A stretch of 6,903 nt of DNA from JBIKLM01 sp044375105 (GTDB lineage Bacteria > Planctomycetota > UBA1135 > GCA-002686595). The position numbers and the translations under genes are program-made. The stretch is taken from positions 1 through 6,903 of the forward strand of contig JBILNK010000207.1 in NCBI GenBank assembly GCA_044375105.1, in the 5' to 3' direction. Below the pieces are notes generated by a model, which was not told the DNA's origin, did not search any database, and saw only the letters and a program-made list of their open reading frames with translations. Every line of letters starts with the position of its first letter. Position 1 is the first letter of the stretch. Positions 5,195 to 6,903 of this stretch are shown one piece after another.

Positions 5195-6903
5195 CGGGCC
5201 ACCTCCGCCTGCATCCGGCCGCGGCTCAGGCGCAGCACCAGGAAGGTCAGGGCCAGCACGATCGCCAGCAGGATCCAGGCCATGGCCGAGGCATAGCCCA
5301 TCTCGTAGAACTCGAAGGCCTGGTTGTAGAGATACAGCACGAAGAAGCGCGTGGCGTCGCCGGGCTCGCCGCCGGTCATCACGTAGGCCTGGGTGAAGAC
5401 CTGGAACGAGCCGATCAGGGCCATGATCGTGTTGAACAGCAGCACCGGCGCCAGCATCGGCAGGGTCACCGAGAGAAAGCGCCGCAGCGGCCCGGCACCG
5501 TCGATGGCAGCCGCTTCGTACAGCTCGCTGGGGATCGCCTGCAGGCCCGCCAGGTAGATCATCATCGTCCCGCCCAGGAACCACAGGCTCATCAGGGCGA
5601 AGGCCGGCGGACCGAACAGGGCTGCATCCCTTCCGAACCATTCGGGCGGGGCCGCGCCGAACCAGGCGCACAGGGGCCGCAGGGCGGCGTTGAGCGGCCC
5701 GGCCTCCGGATCGAAGACCCAGCGCCACAGGATCGCGATGCCGACGCCGGCCAGCACGCTGGGCAGGTACCAGGCGGCGCGCAGCAGGTGGATGCCGGGC
5801 AACTTCTGGGCCATCAGCAGGGCCGCCGCCAGGGCGGCCGCTTGGCCCAGGGGCACGGCCAGGAGGGTGTAGTAGACCGTCACGCGCAAGGAGCGGGCGA
5901 AGCGCGCGTCGTGCCAGAACAGCTCGGCGTAGTTGGCCAGGCCGACGAAGCGGGCCTCGGAGAGCGCCGTGATGCCCTGCCAGCGGCTCAGCGACAGCAG
6001 CAGCGAGAGCAGGATCGGTCCGGCCATGAACACCGCGAAACCGATCAGCCAGGGCGAGACCAGCAGCAGGCCCCAGCGCTCCTCGCGGCGCTCGGCCAGT
6101 GACAGGGCCCGGCGCGAGCGCAGCCACAGCAGCAGCAGCAATCCGAGGCCCAGCAGCAGGGCGCTGGCCAGCCACAGGTCGCGCCAGGGCACCCGCTCGA
6201 AAGCGCCGCGCTCGAGCGGCGAGCGCCGCTGCGCGCTCCAGGCCTGCTCCAGGTCGCCGATGGCCTGCTCGACGCTGGCCTCGCCGCTCTTGAGGGCCCG
6301 ATCGAGGCGCGTACGCAGCAGGTCCTCGAAGCGCGGATCCGGCGGCCATTCGAGGAAATTCGCCCGCCGCGCCGCCTCCAGGTAACCGCGGTCGTTGGCC
6401 GGCTCCTGGTTCGGATCGAGGAAGGCCTCCGATTCGGCCACCTCGATCAGCGACGGCATGGCCAGACCGAGGCGCGCCTGGGCGGCTTGGCTGTCCCGGT
6501 CGACCAGATAACGCAGGAGTTCGAAGGCCTCGGGCTTGTGGGCGGAATCGCGCGCCAGGCACCAGGCCACCGGCAGGACGATCTGGTGATCCCGGGCGCC
6601 CCGCGGCAGGGGCGCGAAGTCCCACTCGAAGCCGCCCTGCTCGCGGGGCGGGATGCTGCGATAGCTGGGCACGACCCAACGCCCGAAGGGCCCCGCCAGG
6701 CCGACCTTGCCGGTCAGGAACACCGAGGGGCCTTCGGCCAGTTTGGATTTGCCGCTGGTCAGCGTGCGCTCCTCCAGGTGGCGCCAGCGGTACAGGCGCT
6801 CGAGGGCCGCGAGGGCCGCCGGCTCGCGCAGCGCCAGGCGGTCCCAATCGCCTTCGATCACGTCGACGCCTTCGCTCAGCAGGTAGGCCCGCACCACGAA
6901 GGG
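5191..6903 (-). CDS. Solute-binding protein / MalF-like permease fusion (partial, N-terminus outside window)
   Basis: The frame is open at the right edge, so the true start lies beyond it; a GTG at 6897 is an internal codon, not a credible start. Numbering from the first codon in the window, residues 1-224 resemble the C-terminal half of an extracellular solute-binding protein of the sugar type: LTGKVGLAGPFGRWVVPSY (63-81), FEWDFAPLPRG (92-102), LPVAWCLARDSAHKPEAFEL (110-129) and LGLAMPSL (145-152). A short linker leads to a leucine-rich membrane helix at about 242-262, a basic cytoplasmic stretch (RSRR and ERREER), and then a complete MalF-type permease from about 279 onward. The permease has WYLPSVLAGVGIAILW (378-393) and the EAA loop ELYEAAAIDGAGPLRRF (461-477). 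The extra helix puts the binding domain outside and the permease in normal orientation. The stop overlaps the next permease start by four bases. Because the gene supplies its own binding domain, it probably recruits substrate without a free binding protein. Domain assignment is firm; substrate is unknown. Confidence 0.9.
   Translation of the reverse strand, partial: PFVVRAYLLSEGVDVIEGDWDRLALREPAALAALERLYRWRHLEERTLTSGKSKLAEGPSVFLTGKVGLAGPFGRWVVPSYRSIPPREQGGFEWDFAPLPRGARDHQIVLPVAWCLARDSAHKPEAFELLRYLVDRDSQAAQARLGLAMPSLIEVAESEAFLDPNQEPANDRGYLEAARRANFLEWPPDPRFEDLLRTRLDRALKSGEASVEQAIGDLEQAWSAQRRSPLERGAFERVPWRDLWLASALLLGLGLLLLLWLRSRRALSLAERREERWGLLLVSPWLIGFAVFMAGPILLSLLLSLSRWQGITALSEARFVGLANYAELFWHDARFARSLRVTVYYTLLAVPLGQAAALAAALLMAQKLPGIHLLRAAWYLPSVLAGVGIAILWRWVFDPEAGPLNAALRPLCAWFGAAPPEWFGRDAALFGPPAFALMSLWFLGGTMMIYLAGLQAIPSELYEAAAIDGAGPLRRFLSVTLPMLAPVLLFNTIMALIGSFQVFTQAYVMTGGEPGDATRFFVLYLYNQAFEFYEMGYASAMAWILLAIVLALTFLVLRLSRGRMQAEVAR

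Noticed and set aside
6105..6165. CAG/CAGCAGCAG-rich stretches as a microsatellite
   Set aside because: They encode the leucine runs of the membrane helix in the fused permease (CTG codons on the minus strand), so codon preference explains them.
4580..6847. N-terminally extended version of the MalG-like frame reaching 6847
   Set aside because: The extension lies in the shadow of the fused gene. The ATG at 5194 has a strong GGAGGT and the expected family length.

Overview
The window looks like an ordinary chromosomal segment from a GC-rich bacterium. All four protein-coding genes lie on the minus strand and one tRNA gene lies on the plus strand. Long spurious open frames run opposite the real genes, as is usual at this base composition. 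The mix of genes (a Sec-exported DUF839/PhoX-like protein, a cupin thiol dioxygenase, and a sugar importer whose binding protein is fused to a permease) would fit Planctomycetota or another GC-rich environmental phylum. That placement is inference and weakly held, because no strong taxonomic marker is present.

Layout from left to right: bases 1-181 hold no gene I can support. A tRNA with anticodon CAU, best read as the lysidine-type tRNA-Ile2, sits at 182-255. A strong minus-strand terminator (370-414) closes the gene for a secreted PhoX/DUF839-family protein (471-2123). The roughly 210 bp upstream of that gene contain a structured leader hairpin and 11-bp-period direct repeats that resemble a binding site for a PhoB/OmpR-type regulator. 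Next come a cysteine-dioxygenase-family gene (2334-2921), a very GC-rich 204-bp spacer without a clear signal, and then an ABC importer operon. In transcription order the operon is a binding-protein/permease fusion cut by the right window edge (5191-6903), a second permease (4292-5194) and an ATPase (3126-4292).

The importer genes overlap by 4 and 1 bases (ATGA and TGATG), so they are almost certainly one translationally coupled operon encoding a CUT1-type sugar or sugar-phosphate importer. The fused first gene carries the C-terminal half of a solute-binding protein, an extra transmembrane helix that would anchor it outside the membrane, and a complete MalF-type permease, all in one uninterrupted frame. 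This is the most unusual feature here. The PhoX-like protein would act outside the cytoplasmic membrane, possibly releasing phosphate. The thiol dioxygenase would act in the cytoplasm on cysteine or a related thiol. I see no direct functional link between these two and the importer, and nothing in the window amounts to a wholly new multi-gene system.
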